A DNA stretch of 64,000 nt from Symbiodinium natans (taxonomy: Eukaryota; Sar; Dinophyceae; Suessiales; Symbiodiniaceae): assembly GCA_905221605.1 (NCBI GenBank), contig CAJNDS010002435.1, forward strand, positions 717,277 to 781,276, read 5' to 3'. The translations under genes were made by a program, and so were the position numbers. The notes below the pieces were generated by a model, which was given only the letters and a program-made list of their open reading frames with translations, made no database searches and was not told where the DNA came from. Every line of letters begins with the position of its first letter. The first letter of the stretch is position 1. Shown here piece by piece: positions 20,485-31,743 of the stretch.

Positions 20485-22170
20485 ATGGAAGCCGACCTCG
20501 CGAAACTGTGGGGTAGCGAGGCAGAGCTGATCTCCGACTCGAGGCTGGCAGAGGCCGCCTTGGCCCGCGCGTCCGGGCAGGTGGTGCCACACTTTGCCTC
20601 AGAAGTCGCAAGCGCATGCGACGAAGGCGTCTCCAGCGCACCCTCCGCACCCTCGATGCCCTCCATGCCCTCCATGCCCTCGATGCCCTCGGCCCCAGCG
20701 AGGGGCCTGCGGACGCCAGGAGCGCTGGCAGCTCCGGCAGCACCACCTGCGGAGCGGCGCGGCCGGCCGGAGCGCAGCGTGGGCCCGGAGCTGCGAGGGG
20801 ACTGGCAGGTGCTGGACTCCGCCACTGCCACTGCTCCGCAGAAGACCGTAGCCACCGTGAGCATGATCGACTGCTTGTGGGAGAAGGTCACCAAGGTCAG
20901 CGATGACGTGGACTCCCTTCAGGAACAGGTGCGCATCCTCCCGTTGTTTGGCAAACTTAAACTCAACGTTTCAGCCCGCAGCGCAGGTAGGGAAATGACT
21001 GACCGGCCTTCCATGTGGGTTGACTGACTTGGTCCTACCAGCGCAGGTCCAGGGCCACAGCACCGAGATCAATGCCTGGATTCCCAACCATGAGGTCCGA
21101 TTGGCTGATGTTGCGTTGCTTCAGGATTTCAGAGCAAGGCAAAGCTCAGTAGACACAAACGCCACAGTCGGCTTTTGGGTTGCTCTTCTGGCGATAGTTT
21201 TCCGAAGCTGGCTGTGCACCAGAAAACTTTGACGTGCAGTAGATTCACTGCATACGGTCGCACACTACGCCGGTGGAGCCTGCAAACCTCAACTTTCTTG
21301 GACAGGTGCTTTGCGTGTATGTGTGTGTGGATTGACTTTATAAACCTGATGGGTTTCTTCCCTAGTCCAGCATGAGCAAGGTTGCCCGGCGCTCCGAGCT
21401 CGAGGAGCTGTCAAAGTCCTGCGCCTCCCTCCGGGCAGACTGCGCCACGAGGCTGTTTGGGACCCCTTCAAAAGGACTTTGGCTTGTCAGGCATCGTACC
21501 TCCCCATAACAGCAGCACTCCATCTTCTTCTTTTTCTCATAAGCTAGAACTTCTCCACGGCACATGCGAGCCCCAAGGTCCGGCTTTGGCACGTCTTGGC
21601 AGGTCTTCAGAATGAGCGGAATCGCGAGCACCAGTGTTCCAGACAGCTCTGTCCCAAAGTCAAACCATGCCGCACCCCGAATGCAGATGCAGAATGTCTG
21701 GGAGCGAGGCGGCAGCTGGAAGACCAGGCTACCGAGCTTCAAGGCAAAGCGGGGGGGGGAAGACATCTTCAAGCTGCCAGACTTGGCGCTCAATCAGTAC
21801 ACGCTCTCTTCCCAATCACAGTACATAGAGGCAAAGCCCGGGCCCCGAAAGCCCAAGATTCTGAGATTCTGATTCCAAAGCCCAGGATGTCAAGCCCAAC
21901 TCATCCTTCCTTAACACTTGCCCTTTCTGACACAGGGGCTTGGCGTGGCACCGCAGCCGGTCTGTCCGAGCGCTTGGGGGCCTTGGAGGCCCGCTGCTAC
22001 GGGCTGCAGTCCGACGCCCTTCACGGCATCCAACGGCCCTGTTGGGGGGTTCGCCTCCCAAAAACTTTGATTCACAAATCTTCCGAAGGCGGTGGTGAAG
22101 GAGATGCCAACACGGCTGAGCAGGGAGGCGGACGCTGCCAAGTGTGCCTTGGATGGTCTCGAGCAGAGGC
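20485..22170 (+). CDS. Coiled-coil gene, 5' exon cluster
   Basis: The first exon runs from ATG 20485 to 20928 (148 codons): MEADLAKLWGSEAELISDSR, an acidic/alanine-rich head, an SMP-repeat linker (four MPS units near 20655-20690), then WEKVTKVSDDVDSLQEQ. CAG|GTGCGC is a good donor, and the next exon at 21047 (VQGHSTEINAWIPNHEVRLADV) joins in phase 0; CAGGT is repeated at both edges. Further heptad-type exons: about 21371-21452 (SELEELSKSCASLRADCATRL), about 21602-21635 (LQNERNREHQ), about 21691-21750 (RRQLEDQATELQGKA), about 21936-22015 (GLSERLGALEARCYGLQSD), about 22085-22170 (MPTRLSREADAAKCALDGLEQR). All are + strand, 40-90 nt and bounded by AG/GT-like edges. I recognise no named family; coiled-coil scaffolds of cytoskeleton or basal bodies look like this. 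That all exons belong to one gene is an inference. Confidence 0.6.
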
Positions 22171-22571
22171 CGGGGGTGCACTTCCTTCCCCTTCTGTCTC
22201 TTTTTGCCGAGGCACAGAAGACTACACAGGCTTAGACTTAGACTGCTCCTGGTCTGGCCTTGTCACACAATGTCACACCATGCGACCAAAACCGCTGCCC
22301 TTACAAGCAGTCGACCTCCACAGAACTCCATGTAAACGAACGGCAGCACGTTACGCACCTTCTGTGACTCGGTGGTCAATAGTCAGATCAGACATCCTTT
22401 GATGCCCGGATTGAAATGATCACCGTCACTGGGGCAGGTTAGAGCAGCGGATTCAGACGGTGGTGTCTGATCGTCTCCGCGCTGCAGCCAGTGGCTTTGG
22501 CAAAACTGCTGTTGCCATGTTCTGCAGTTTTAGTTGCGCTTTTGTATCACAGCTTCACAAGTGTGGGCTTC

Positions 22572-22592
22572 TCGGAGCCAGTTTGGCTCAAT
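22572..22592 (+). other. Possible relict dinoflagellate spliced leader
   Basis: 17 of 21 positions match the dinoflagellate trans-spliced leader, including 15 of 16 across AGCCAGTTTGGCTCAA (leader: AGCCATTTTGGCTCAA). An ATG at 22642 follows 50 nt later. Such genomic relics mark genes re-inserted from trans-spliced mRNA. A competing reading is an open frame through this site (from GTG 22491), hydrophobic at its start, in which the same bases would be coding. Confidence 0.45.
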
Positions 22593-22641
22593 CATCGTGC
22601 CGGGCAAAGAAATCTCAAGAGACTTCCCACGCAGTGCAGCC

Positions 22642-22728
22642 ATGTCCCAGAAGAACACGAAGAACGCGAAGAAGCCTCAGTCGGCAAAGCCAAAGGCATC
22701 CGACAAGGAGGATACTGGTGTTGGTTAG
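22642..22728 (+). CDS. Small basic ORF after the SL relict (28 aa)
   Basis: The ATG follows GCAGCC. The product is 28 residues, starts MSQKNTKNAKKPQSAKPKAS and ends DTGVG. It is Lys/Ser-rich, like the basic N-terminus of a ribosomal or nucleic-acid-binding protein. It may be only the first exon, since GGTGTTGGTTAG could hold a donor. The sequence soon enters the G-rich array, so a continuation cannot be followed. Confidence 0.3.
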   Translation: MSQKNTKNAKKPQSAKPKASDKEDTGVG

Positions 22729-22829
22729 CATGTTGTGTAGTTATATATATTTAATGGCTACCGCCAGTGCCGCCGACCCCACACCCAAGACAGTCGCATT
22801 GGGGCGGAAGGCAGGGTGGAGCGCGGGCA

Positions 22830-23718
22830 GGCGGGGGGGGCGGGGGGGGGGGGGGGGGGGTGGGAAGGGGGGCGGTGGGGGTGGGGGGTGTGGGGGGTGA
22901 CGGTAGAGGGTTGGTGTCGGATTAGGGAGTTGGGGGCGGAAGGCAGGGGTGGACTGGGGGGCATAGAGATGAAGAAGCGATGAGAGCGGTGAGAGCGGGG
23001 GGGCGGTCGGATGGTGCACGATGGTGGGAGGGGGTAATGATGAGGGCTGGGAGGGTTAGGGAGTGGGAGTGGGAGAGGGTGGGGGCTGGCGGAAAGGGGG
23101 GCCTGACTGACCAGCTCTGGTGAGAGTTGTCAGGGGCGGAGTAGGGGGTGGGGGGGTGGGGGGGTGGGGTTAAGAGTCGAGGTTGAGGGTAAAGGGTTGG
23201 TGTCAGGGAGGGAGGGGGGCATAGGGAGGGGGAGTGATGAGAGCGGTGAGGGCGGTCAGGGCGGGCATGGACTGGAATCCTTAAAACTAGAGATTGGTCA
23301 AGAGGCGGGCGGGGGTGGTGGGGGATGGGGGGGGGGGGGGGGGTGGGGTGGGGGGGGGGGGGTGGGGGGGGTGGGGGGGGGGGTGGGGGGGGGGGGGTGG
23401 GGGGGGTGGGGGGGGGGGGGTTGGAGGGCGGTAGAGCGTTGAGGCGGTGTGAGAGCTTTGCTGGTCAGGGCAGGCGTGGACGGGAATCCTGGGGGTGGGT
23501 GGGGGGGGGGGGGGTGGGGGGGGTGGGGGGGGGGGAGCCAGGATGGGCGGGGCGGGGGACGCCAAGTTGGAACAAGCAGGAGGAAGGGGGGGGCAGAGTA
23601 GGCGGCAGGGTGGGGGGGGGTGGGAGGGGGGGTGGGGGGTGAGAGCGGGGAGGGGCGGCGGGCTGGATTGGAATCCTGACATGCGCAGTAGGAGACTACA
23701 GGCAGAGGACAGGGGAGT

Positions 23719-23794
<76 letters not shown>

Positions 23795-24056
23795 GAGAGG
23801 GGAAGTGGAGAGGTAGGTGGAGGAGGTGAGGTAAGTGGAAAGTGGCTGGAGAAAAAGTGGCAAGGGCAAGTGAGGTAAGTGGGAAGTAGCTGGAGAAAAA
23901 GTGGCAAGGGCAAGTGAGGTAAGTGGGAAGTAGCTGGAGAAGAAGTGGCAGGGAAGGAGGACGGGCAAGGGCAGAGGGTGGGGAGGGGTAGTGATGAGAG
24001 CGGTGAGCGGTGAGAGTCAGGCGGAGTAGAGGCCTACAGGCAGAGGACAGGGGAGT

Positions 24057-24113
<57 letters not shown>

Positions 24114-24386
24114 GGGGGGAAGTGGAGGGGTAGGTGCAGGAGGTGAGGTAAGTGGAGAGTGGGTGGAGAAAAAGTGGCAGGGAAGGATGGGTATAGGCAG
24201 AGGGTGGGGAGGGGGTAGTGATGAGAGCGGTGAGGGCAGGGATGGGAGCACAGAGAGGGAGTGGGGGGCGGGTGGGGGAGGGGTGGGTGGGGGAGTGGAA
24301 GGAAGAGGACACGCAGGGTGAGAGGGAAGGGGGGAGCGGAGCAGGCGTGGGGGGGGCGTGTGCGGGGGGTGGGGGGGTGGGGGGGT

Positions 24387-24422
<36 letters not shown>

Positions 24423-26067
24423 CGTCGGGGCGGGGAGGACCATGGAAGGAGAGGGCGTGGAGGGGGGTGGGGGTGGGTGGTGGGCGGGGTGGGGCGGCGG
24501 GCGACATTGGTCAGGCGGAGTAGAAGCCTACAGGCAGAGGACAGGGGAGTGGGGGGGGGGGGGCGGGGGGTGGGGGAGTGGGGGGTGAGAGGGGAAGTGG
24601 AGGGGTAAGTGCAGGAGGTGAGGTAAGTGGAGAGTGGTTGGGAGTAACTCGCATCATAGGGAGGCGGAGCGATGAGAGCGGTGAGAGCGGGGAGGGCGGT
24701 CAGGGCGACTAAAGATTGGAGGCCCACAGGCGGAGGACAGCGGAGTGGGAGGGGGTGGGGGGCGGGGTGGGTGGGGGGTGGGGTGGGTGGGTGCGGATGG
24801 AGTGAAGGAATGTCGGGGGTGGGGGTGGGGTGGGGGGGGGGGTGACTGTGGAGGGGGGAGTGAGGGTTGGTGTTGGATTAGGGAGTGACTCGGGCACATA
24901 GGGAAGCGGAGCGATGAGAGCGGTGAGAGCAGAGCGGCGTGCATTGGAACCCCAAAACACTAGAGATTGATCAGGAGCGGCGTAGGGGGTGGGGCTAGGC
25001 CTACAGGCGGAGGACAGGGGAGTGGGGGGGAGGTGGGGGTGGGGAGGGGGGGGTAGAGAGGGGGGTAGAGGAGGGGAGGGGGGGGAGGGGGGTAGGGTAG
25101 AGGGGAGGGGGGTAGAGGGGGGGGTGGAGGGGGGGGAGAGGTGGGGGGGAGAGGGGGGGTAGTGGACAGGGGAGTGGGGGGGGGGGAGCGGGGGTGGGGG
25201 AGTGGGGGGTGAGAGAGGCGGAGACAAAGGGGGGGGCGTGGAAGGGCAAGGAGACGAGGTGGGGGGGGGGTGACTGTGGAGGGGGGAGTGAGGGTTGGTG
25301 TTGGATTAGGGAGTGACTCGGGCACATAGGGAAGCGGAGCGATGAGAGCGGTGAGAGCGGGGAGAGCGGTCAGGGCGGGCGTGCATTGAGCCCCTAAAAC
25401 ACTAGAGATTGATCAGGAGCGGCGTAGGGGGTGGGGCTAGGCCTACAGGCGGAGGACAGGGGAGTGGGGGGGAGGTGGGGGCGGGGAGGGGGGGGTAGAG
25501 GGGGGGGTAGAGAGGGGGGAGGGGGGGGTAGAGGGGGGGGTAGAGAGGGGCAAGAGAGGGAGCGGGGGAAGATGGAGGGGGTAGAGGGGGGGTAGAGGGG
25601 GGGGTAGAGGGGGGGGTAGAGGGGGGGTACAGGCAGAGGATAGGGGAGTGGGGGGGGCGGGGGGGGGGGGGGGGGGGGGTGAGAGAGGCGGGTGGAAGCG
25701 GAAGGGGACGAGGTTTGGGAGGGGGAGGGGGTGGGGGGTGGGACCAGGGCGGGCGTGCATTGGAACCCCTAAAACACTAAAGATTGGAGGCCCACAGGCG
25801 GAGGGGGGCGGGTTGGGAGTGGGGGGTGGGGTGGGTGGGTGCGGGTGGAGTGAAAGGAATGTCGGGGCTGGGGGTGGGGTGGGGGGGGGGGTGACTGTGG
25901 GTTGGTGTTGGATTAGGGAGTGACTCGGGCACATAGGGAATGAGAGCGGTGAGAGCGGGGAGAGCGGTCAGGGCGGGCGTGCATTGGAACCCCTTTTTTA
26001 CTAGAGATTGATCAGGAGCGTAGGGGGTGGGGCTAGGCCGACAGGCGGAGGACAGGGGAGTGGGGGG
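22830..26067 (+). repeat. G-rich minisatellite field with long poly-G runs
   Basis: About 3.2 kb of G-dominated DNA on the + strand. The uninterrupted G-runs at 23719-23793 (75 nt) and 24057-24112 (56 nt) are the longest. A larger unit recurs with near identity around 24862-25030, 25280-25460 and 25905-26067: GGGTTGGTGTTGGATTAGGG ... GCGATGAGAGCGGTGAGAGC ... ACACTAGAGATTGATCAGG ... CAGGCGGAGGACAGGGGAGT. The last word alone recurs about ten times. The field lies between coiled-coil exons, so it would be intronic. Proline-rich open frames of up to 381 codons on the - strand are artefacts of C-runs. Array length is unreliable, since it ends in an assembly gap. Confidence 0.95.
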
Positions 26068-26167
26068 NNNNNNNNNNNNNNNNNNNNNNNNNNNNNNNNN
26101 NNNNNNNNNNNNNNNNNNNNNNNNNNNNNNNNNNNNNNNNNNNNNNNNNNNNNNNNNNNNNNNNNNN
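26068..26167. other. Assembly gap (100 N)
   Basis: Exactly 100 Ns, the usual convention for a gap of unknown size, placed inside the G-rich array. True distance between the flanks is unknown, and left and right could even be misjoined. Confidence 0.99.
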
Positions 26168-26173
26168 TCCTCA

Positions 26174-26340
26174 GAGAGAGAGACACACACACACACCGTC
26201 TGAGACATTTTTTCTTGCCTTGAAGATCTTGTCTTGACAGTCTTGGCGTCCCTTCCGCTTTGAATGCGAAGCATCCTAGTCTGGTCGTACCATAGATCCT
26301 CGCCTTGTGCCTGGGTGGGTGGGTGTGTGTGTGTGTGTGT
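26174..26340 (+). repeat. (GA)/(CA) and (GT) microsatellites after the gap
   Basis: AGAGAGAGAGACACACACAC at about 26176-26200 and GTGTGTGTGTGTGTGTC at about 26320-26341. Confidence 0.85.
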
Positions 26341-26647
26341 CAGTCGAAGCCCACGATTTGCCAAGGTGAGGCGGAAGTGCTCCGCGACGCTGCGCTGGAA
26401 CGACTCAGAGCCTCTCGGTTCACGAAAAGCTTGGTGCCTCCACATCCTGGACCCTTTCTCACCAAGCTTGCTGAATCCTAACATGCCCGCATGTTCGCCA
26501 GATATTTCCAAAGGCTCATCTGCGGCAGCAGCTGCAGGAGGAGGCAGAGCGCCAGGCTCCTGCTGGGGTGTAGGCTGTTGGGCGCTCGAATGCTGGTAGT
26601 AGACAATTGGGCTTGTGGTACGATGCTGTAATATTGGAGCATGCATC

Positions 26648-29600
26648 GCCCCGTAGATTTGATGAACTTTCTGGAGCTGTCAGGAGCAATTCAGGTGATG
26701 ACTAAGCAGCGGCGTTGTAGTCAATGAAGGGAAGTCTCATGTCTTACGAAAGGAGCAGGGCCTGAATCAGCTGAAGCAGCGCTTCTGGGACCGGCTGGAT
26801 GAGGCGCGCTGTCAGAACGGGCATGGGACATGCCATTGCCTCCCCAACTGCTCCTTTGTGGCCCCATTTATGCCGACAAGACTACCACCACCTAAGGCAT
26901 CTGTTGGGCTCCGCCGGCTTGAGGCGGGCGCCTCGTACACCCGTAGGATAGCCATTTGGGGCTTCGATTCCATGTTCTCATATGTTCTCCGCATTTATCC
27001 GCGTGTTCTCTGCAGTTGTGTTATCAGTGCGATTCGAAGTTCAATGTGGGACCCTTGACGTTGTCAGCATTTGCTTCAAGCAGGTTTCCCTCCAGTCGGA
27101 GACAGCAGATCGCCTCTTGGATAAAGAAGGGACCAACAAATGACGATCTCACTTTCAGAGTTGCAAAAGCCTCATGAAAGGGGGCACCTCAAGCGTCAAC
27201 AGCCTGTTGGCCCACGTAGTCCGAGGCGCAGCCAAACATCCAACCGTGTAGGTTTTGTAGCAGACCTCAGGCCAAAGCAAGGAGCAGCTGCACCAGCAGG
27301 GCCTCCTGGCTGAAGCTCCAAACCTTGCAGCATGGCATAGCGTCGAAACCGTGCAGAATTGGGGTTGTGAAACTGAGCCAAACTCCTGAACGCCTGGGAA
27401 GGCTTCCTTACATAAGGTCTGGATTCCGTCCAGAAGGAGCTTGGCCGCCTCGCGGGTGAGCAGACACGGCTGGAAAGGGCCGTGGACGGCAACCGGAAGC
27501 TGGTTCCTTGGTGTGGAGATGGCTTGGGGTTTTATGCGAAGGCAGGATGTGCAGGATTCATAGGGCAGTTTAGGGATGTCTGCTTCAACGAGTTCATACC
27601 GGCTCAATTGAGGCCAGCAGTTGAGGTTCAGCTAAACAAGTGTCGTCTGCAGGTTCGTTGCTCAAGTTCCGGAGTTGTGAGGGGCGCCTGATCGAAGCTG
27701 CACGTGTTGGGGTCAGGGGCAAGTGTGTCGTCCAAAAGATTTTCACATCCTCACCGAAACGAGCCTAGCAAGACTCTGGCCTTCTTTCCCCTGGCCTTGT
27801 GCAGATCGATTCGAGTGCCGAGGACGCGAAGGGTTGGGATGGTGTGGGCGAGGGCCTTCTCGTTTCAAGACCGCAGTCTAAGACCGCAAAAAGCCGAAGC
27901 TACTCCGTGCGAGGAGCTCCCCCAGAAGGTTTAGAGCATCGTTGCAGGATGTTCGGAGATCCATGGAAAATGAAAGTCGGCGTGTGGCGGAGATCGAGGC
28001 CAGACGTGCAGACTTCAGCAAGACTTCGGGCCATTCGCTCCGGCAACCGGACTCCCCGAAAGCTCAACAAAACCATGTCACGCCATGTGCCTTCCAAACA
28101 GCGCCTCTCTCTCAGACGATCCGGCCTCTAAAGCCCAGTTCGCTACTCATAGACTCTGGCTCTCAGACCAACACCTCCCCAAGAAGTCTGAAGCAGCTCC
28201 GTGAGAGGCCCGGAGCCTGGGCACTAGCTCGGAGCTCCAGCGCCTGGGCCAGAAGTTGGAGCTCCAGCACCAGGAGGCCATGAGCAGGCGCCCATGGACC
28301 CATGCAGCGGAGGAGGTCATAACTTCCCAGGGGAGCTCCTTAAGTGCTGTGTCCTGCTCTCATGGCCCAGTCCCTCTGTGTCGCATCGAATCAAATAACC
28401 AATGCTGAAATATTGGCAGCGCCAGGTCGAGGGAGGTGTCGCAACAAGCCGGAGAGCAAACGCAGCGGGTCATGCAGCGCATGCAGGAGCGGGCGCAACA
28501 ACCATAGTGTAGCGGACCCACTTTGCGGTGGCCAGGACCTGGGCCCAGAGCTGAAAAAGCAGGCGCGATAGTATAGAACGCTACATGCACTTTAGTGTTA
28601 CTTCCTTCCTAGAGATTTGGATTTTTGGCGGTTTGCAGAATGGTGCTTGGCTCAGGCTTGCGACGCTGCCTCGACTGTGAAGGCTCAGACTGTGGGAACG
28701 AGCGGTAAATGCTGTAGCTTTGTGCCCAAAAAGCTTGTTCTCGAGCCTAGCGGCTGGCATTTTGTGCTCCATGTTGGTACTCGTACGCTGTGCAGCTTTG
28801 AGCCCGGTACAGCACACCCCAAAGTGGTCCAAACTTCACGAAGCCCAAGCAGAAGCATGGGAGGTCTTTGATGTTGTTCTGGCTGCTACCGCATGCTAGA
28901 TCGTTTGCCGTTTGCCAAGGAGGAGCTTCTGGCACAGCTGCAGCAAGTCCAGGCCACTGGGGACCACGAAACAGGTCTTCAGCTTGTCTTTAGGCATTCA
29001 TTTGTCGCCCACGCTTTAGGCGCTCAGACTGTGCCTGGGCTTTGTGTTGTGCTCCATCTTCATCCCAAGCTCTTTTCGCCTGCCTTTCGTGACAACCGAC
29101 CTTGCTGGCATTGTGCTTCTCAACAACTAGCAACTTTCCTTCGACTGTTCACGCGCGAGGTGTGTGTGTGTGTGTGCGGGCACACGTGGCACCCTGGCCA
29201 TGCAGTGCCTTGTTCCCCGTGGCTCTGCATAGGCTGCCCATGTATCCATGTACCGTCTGCAAGAAACGTAAAAACTCTCTGACCCGCCGTCCGTTTCACA
29301 CAAGCCTCGCCTCTCGAGGAGACCGAGGAGGCGCAACGCCGCAGTCTAGAGGAACGGTCCAACGAGCTGCTGGATCGAGGCACAATCCTTCTGCTGCATT
29401 CTGGAAGTCTACTTAATTTAAAAATTCGCGAATGTTTGATTGCGTTGCTGCGCTTGGATGCGTTGTGTTTTGGGGTTTTGGGGTTTTGGGCTTGCGCCCT
29501 TAGATCCCTCGTGCTCGACAAGAGGAGTCTAGAGCTTTCTGATAGATTCATGTTCGTTTCTGCCCACGTATCACGCAACGCTGAACACCTGACCACCCAG

Positions 29601-31062
29601 CACAGCGCGAGGGCGTGAGTATTGTGACTACGTTGTCTGGAATGGCCCCAAAGGACTTCAATGGGCCAAATTCCCGGGCAAACCGCAACTTAAGTCAACC
29701 TTTTGAGCCCGAAACTGCCCTCTAAGGTGAGCGGCACACTTTACACACAGCCTTGCACCCCATCTGAGCCAGCGCCAAAGCCTCCAGCCATTCAAGTAAG
29801 CAAGGAGTGGACACGAATGCCCAAAACCCTGTAAAGCGATGGGAACACCTGAAAAGCGACACCCTTAAGTTAATGAACCGGTGGGTGGGCTTTAGCCTTG
29901 AATTATCTTGAAGTTGCCCAAAGCGATACCTGCAGACATCAAACGTGGATAATTGATGCTAAAGCCCTGTAAAGCCAGGATCACACTTGAGAAGCGACAC
30001 CCCTCATGTTGCGTCCGTTAGCACCGGCACCCGGTTTTGGCAGTCGCTCAGTAATGCGCCCGACTTCCGGAGGCCTCCAGAAGTTGGCCCAAGAGGTGGC
30101 CGAACGCGTGGACGAAGCGCAGGCGTACGGGAACATGGTGATCTTAGAAGTATTGGGGGCCATGCTATGAATGCTATCCTATGACCGGCGAGTCCCACAG
30201 TTCCAGGTGTTTCCTGCGGGTCTGTTCTGGTATTCAGCACAGGAGCACCAGCGGTTGGCTTCTGCCACGTCGGAAGGGAGACTGGTGGGGCAGCTCGAGA
30301 GCAGCCCCGGCTTGTTACGAGAAAGGACTTGAGTGCTTGAGTACCTGAAAGCCTGCAAGCAAAGCTCAATGCAAGGAAATCCATGCAAGCTCCAGATCAT
30401 GTTGCCAGGCTACAACGGCCGCCTCTTGGCCGCGGAGAGCTGGCGCAGCGCCTTCCAGGTGACGTGCTTGCGATTGACGTCGGGCAACAGGAGGAGGGAG
30501 GAGGAGGGTACGAGGAGGGTATGAGAAGGGATGCCGCGGGATGCGGAGGGACGAGGAGGGGGAGGAGGTGAAGAAGGTGAGCAGGTGGTGAGAGTCAGTG
30601 AGTCCCGGCGAAGGGTGTCGTGCCAGGAGCGCGAGGCCGCGCGTGAGCAGCGGCTGGTGACGCTTAGCGAGGTGGGCGGCCTTGCATGATGCAGATGTCC
30701 AAAATAAACAGACGAATGACACACAGACTTGGTTTAGTATGGACCATGTGGCAAGACTGTATCACTTCGCATTACTTCGCACGTCTTCACTTCGAAGAAT
30801 TGGGCCCCCCTCTTGCGATTCAGAAGGCCAAGTCCCGAATGGAGTTGACAGAGCCGACAGTGTCGAAGCATCAGCTGTTCAGGCAATGCGAAAGGTGGAG
30901 GCCGCCTGTCAGGAGATGGGGCTTCCTCTCTGTCTCCCGCGCTCCACGCATTGCTTTGAGATGCGAGACCCTGAAGATGCAGCGCAGGAGGTCCCAGCTC
31001 TGGAGGCTCGCATTGAAGAGGCCCGTGCCACCATCAAGGAGGACTCCCGCCATGCCTTTTTG
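26648..31062 (+). CDS. Coiled-coil gene, middle exon cluster (about 15 micro-exons)
   Basis: Successive short + strand segments read as amphipathic, charged heptads. They are at about 26648-26695 (VDLMNFLELSGAIQ), 26747-26820 (KEQGLNQLKQRFWDRLDEAR), 27084-27130 (VSLQSETADRLLDKEG), 27416-27501 (VQKELGRLAGEQTRLERAV), 27948-28022 (ENESRRVAEIEARRADFSK), 28228-28288 (SSELQRLGQKLELQHQEAM), 28426-28503 (GEQTQRVMQRMQERAQQ), 28900-28974 (FAKEELLAQLQQVQATGDHE), 29313-29388 (LEETEEAQRRSLEERSNELL), 30072-30150 (LQKLAQEVAERVDEAQAYG), 30243-30305 (EHQRLASATSEGRLVGQLE), 30400-30465 (GYNGRLLAAESWRSAFQ), 30585-30675 (SCQEREAAREQRLVTLSEV), 30860-30925 (ASAVQAMRKVEAACQEMG) and 30987-31050 (VPALEARIEEARATIKEDSR). 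Most start after CAG/TAG and end before GT or GA. Exons of 45-95 nt sit in introns of 100-900 nt. Their regular spacing and shared strand argue for one long gene. Its function is unknown. Confidence 0.6.
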
Positions 31063-31743
31063 GGTTGTTCGGGTCAGATTTGTACTGTACTTGGAATCGG
31101 CTTAAACGCTCAGATGGTGCGTAAGTGTTTGGATCAGGGTGTTAAGGTGTAAATGCTACAGATGCCGTGCCAATCTATATGTTGAATTGCCTTTCTCTTT
31201 CTCTCGTTCCCACACTCACTCTTTCTTTCCCTCTCGGCGTCCCCTTTCTTGGCCTTGCTCAAGACTTGCTCTTGCTCTTGCCTTGGTGGTGGCAGTGCAA
31301 GCTCAACATCGTCCGTCATCAGCCAGTTCCCACCGTGGATACGTGATGACAGACTTGCGCTCTAGCCGATTTTTGGAGTGTAGCCGAATTCCGGGGCCGC
31401 CTTTGAGACAGCCATGGCTGTCAGATTTGATTCAGATTGCTTGATGAACAAACCTTTTTCTTGCTCCGTTTTCAGTGGCCTTAGGGCTTGGGCACCGGCC
31501 AGGGCAGCTCATGACCCACGTGGTCATAAGAAACTCCCTTCCATGCCTCAGTGTGAGTGTGTGTGGGGCTTGGGGCCTAGATTCCAAAGGAAAAACATGC
31601 GAAGATTTTTTGAGGGGCCAGGACCCCAAAGCTTGCGCAGAGCCCCGAAGGACTTGGCAGCCAGTGCCATGAACGCTTTCCAAGGCTGCCGACATGATTT
31701 GGACCTTGTGTGTTCTGTGGTGCCATCATACGGGTGCCCCGGG

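Noticed and set aside
22741-25934. Proline-rich (- strand) and glycine-rich (+ strand) proteins of up to 381 residues
   Set aside because: They only translate poly-C/poly-G and the G-rich minisatellite, with no start context and no non-repeat sequence.
25777-26646. A 289-codon - strand frame across the N gap
   Set aside because: It reads through unknown bases and repeat DNA; the flank has no motif.
26945-26970. CCGTAGGATAGCCATTTGGGGC as a spliced-leader relict
   Set aside because: It needs gaps and several mismatches; much weaker than 22572-22592.
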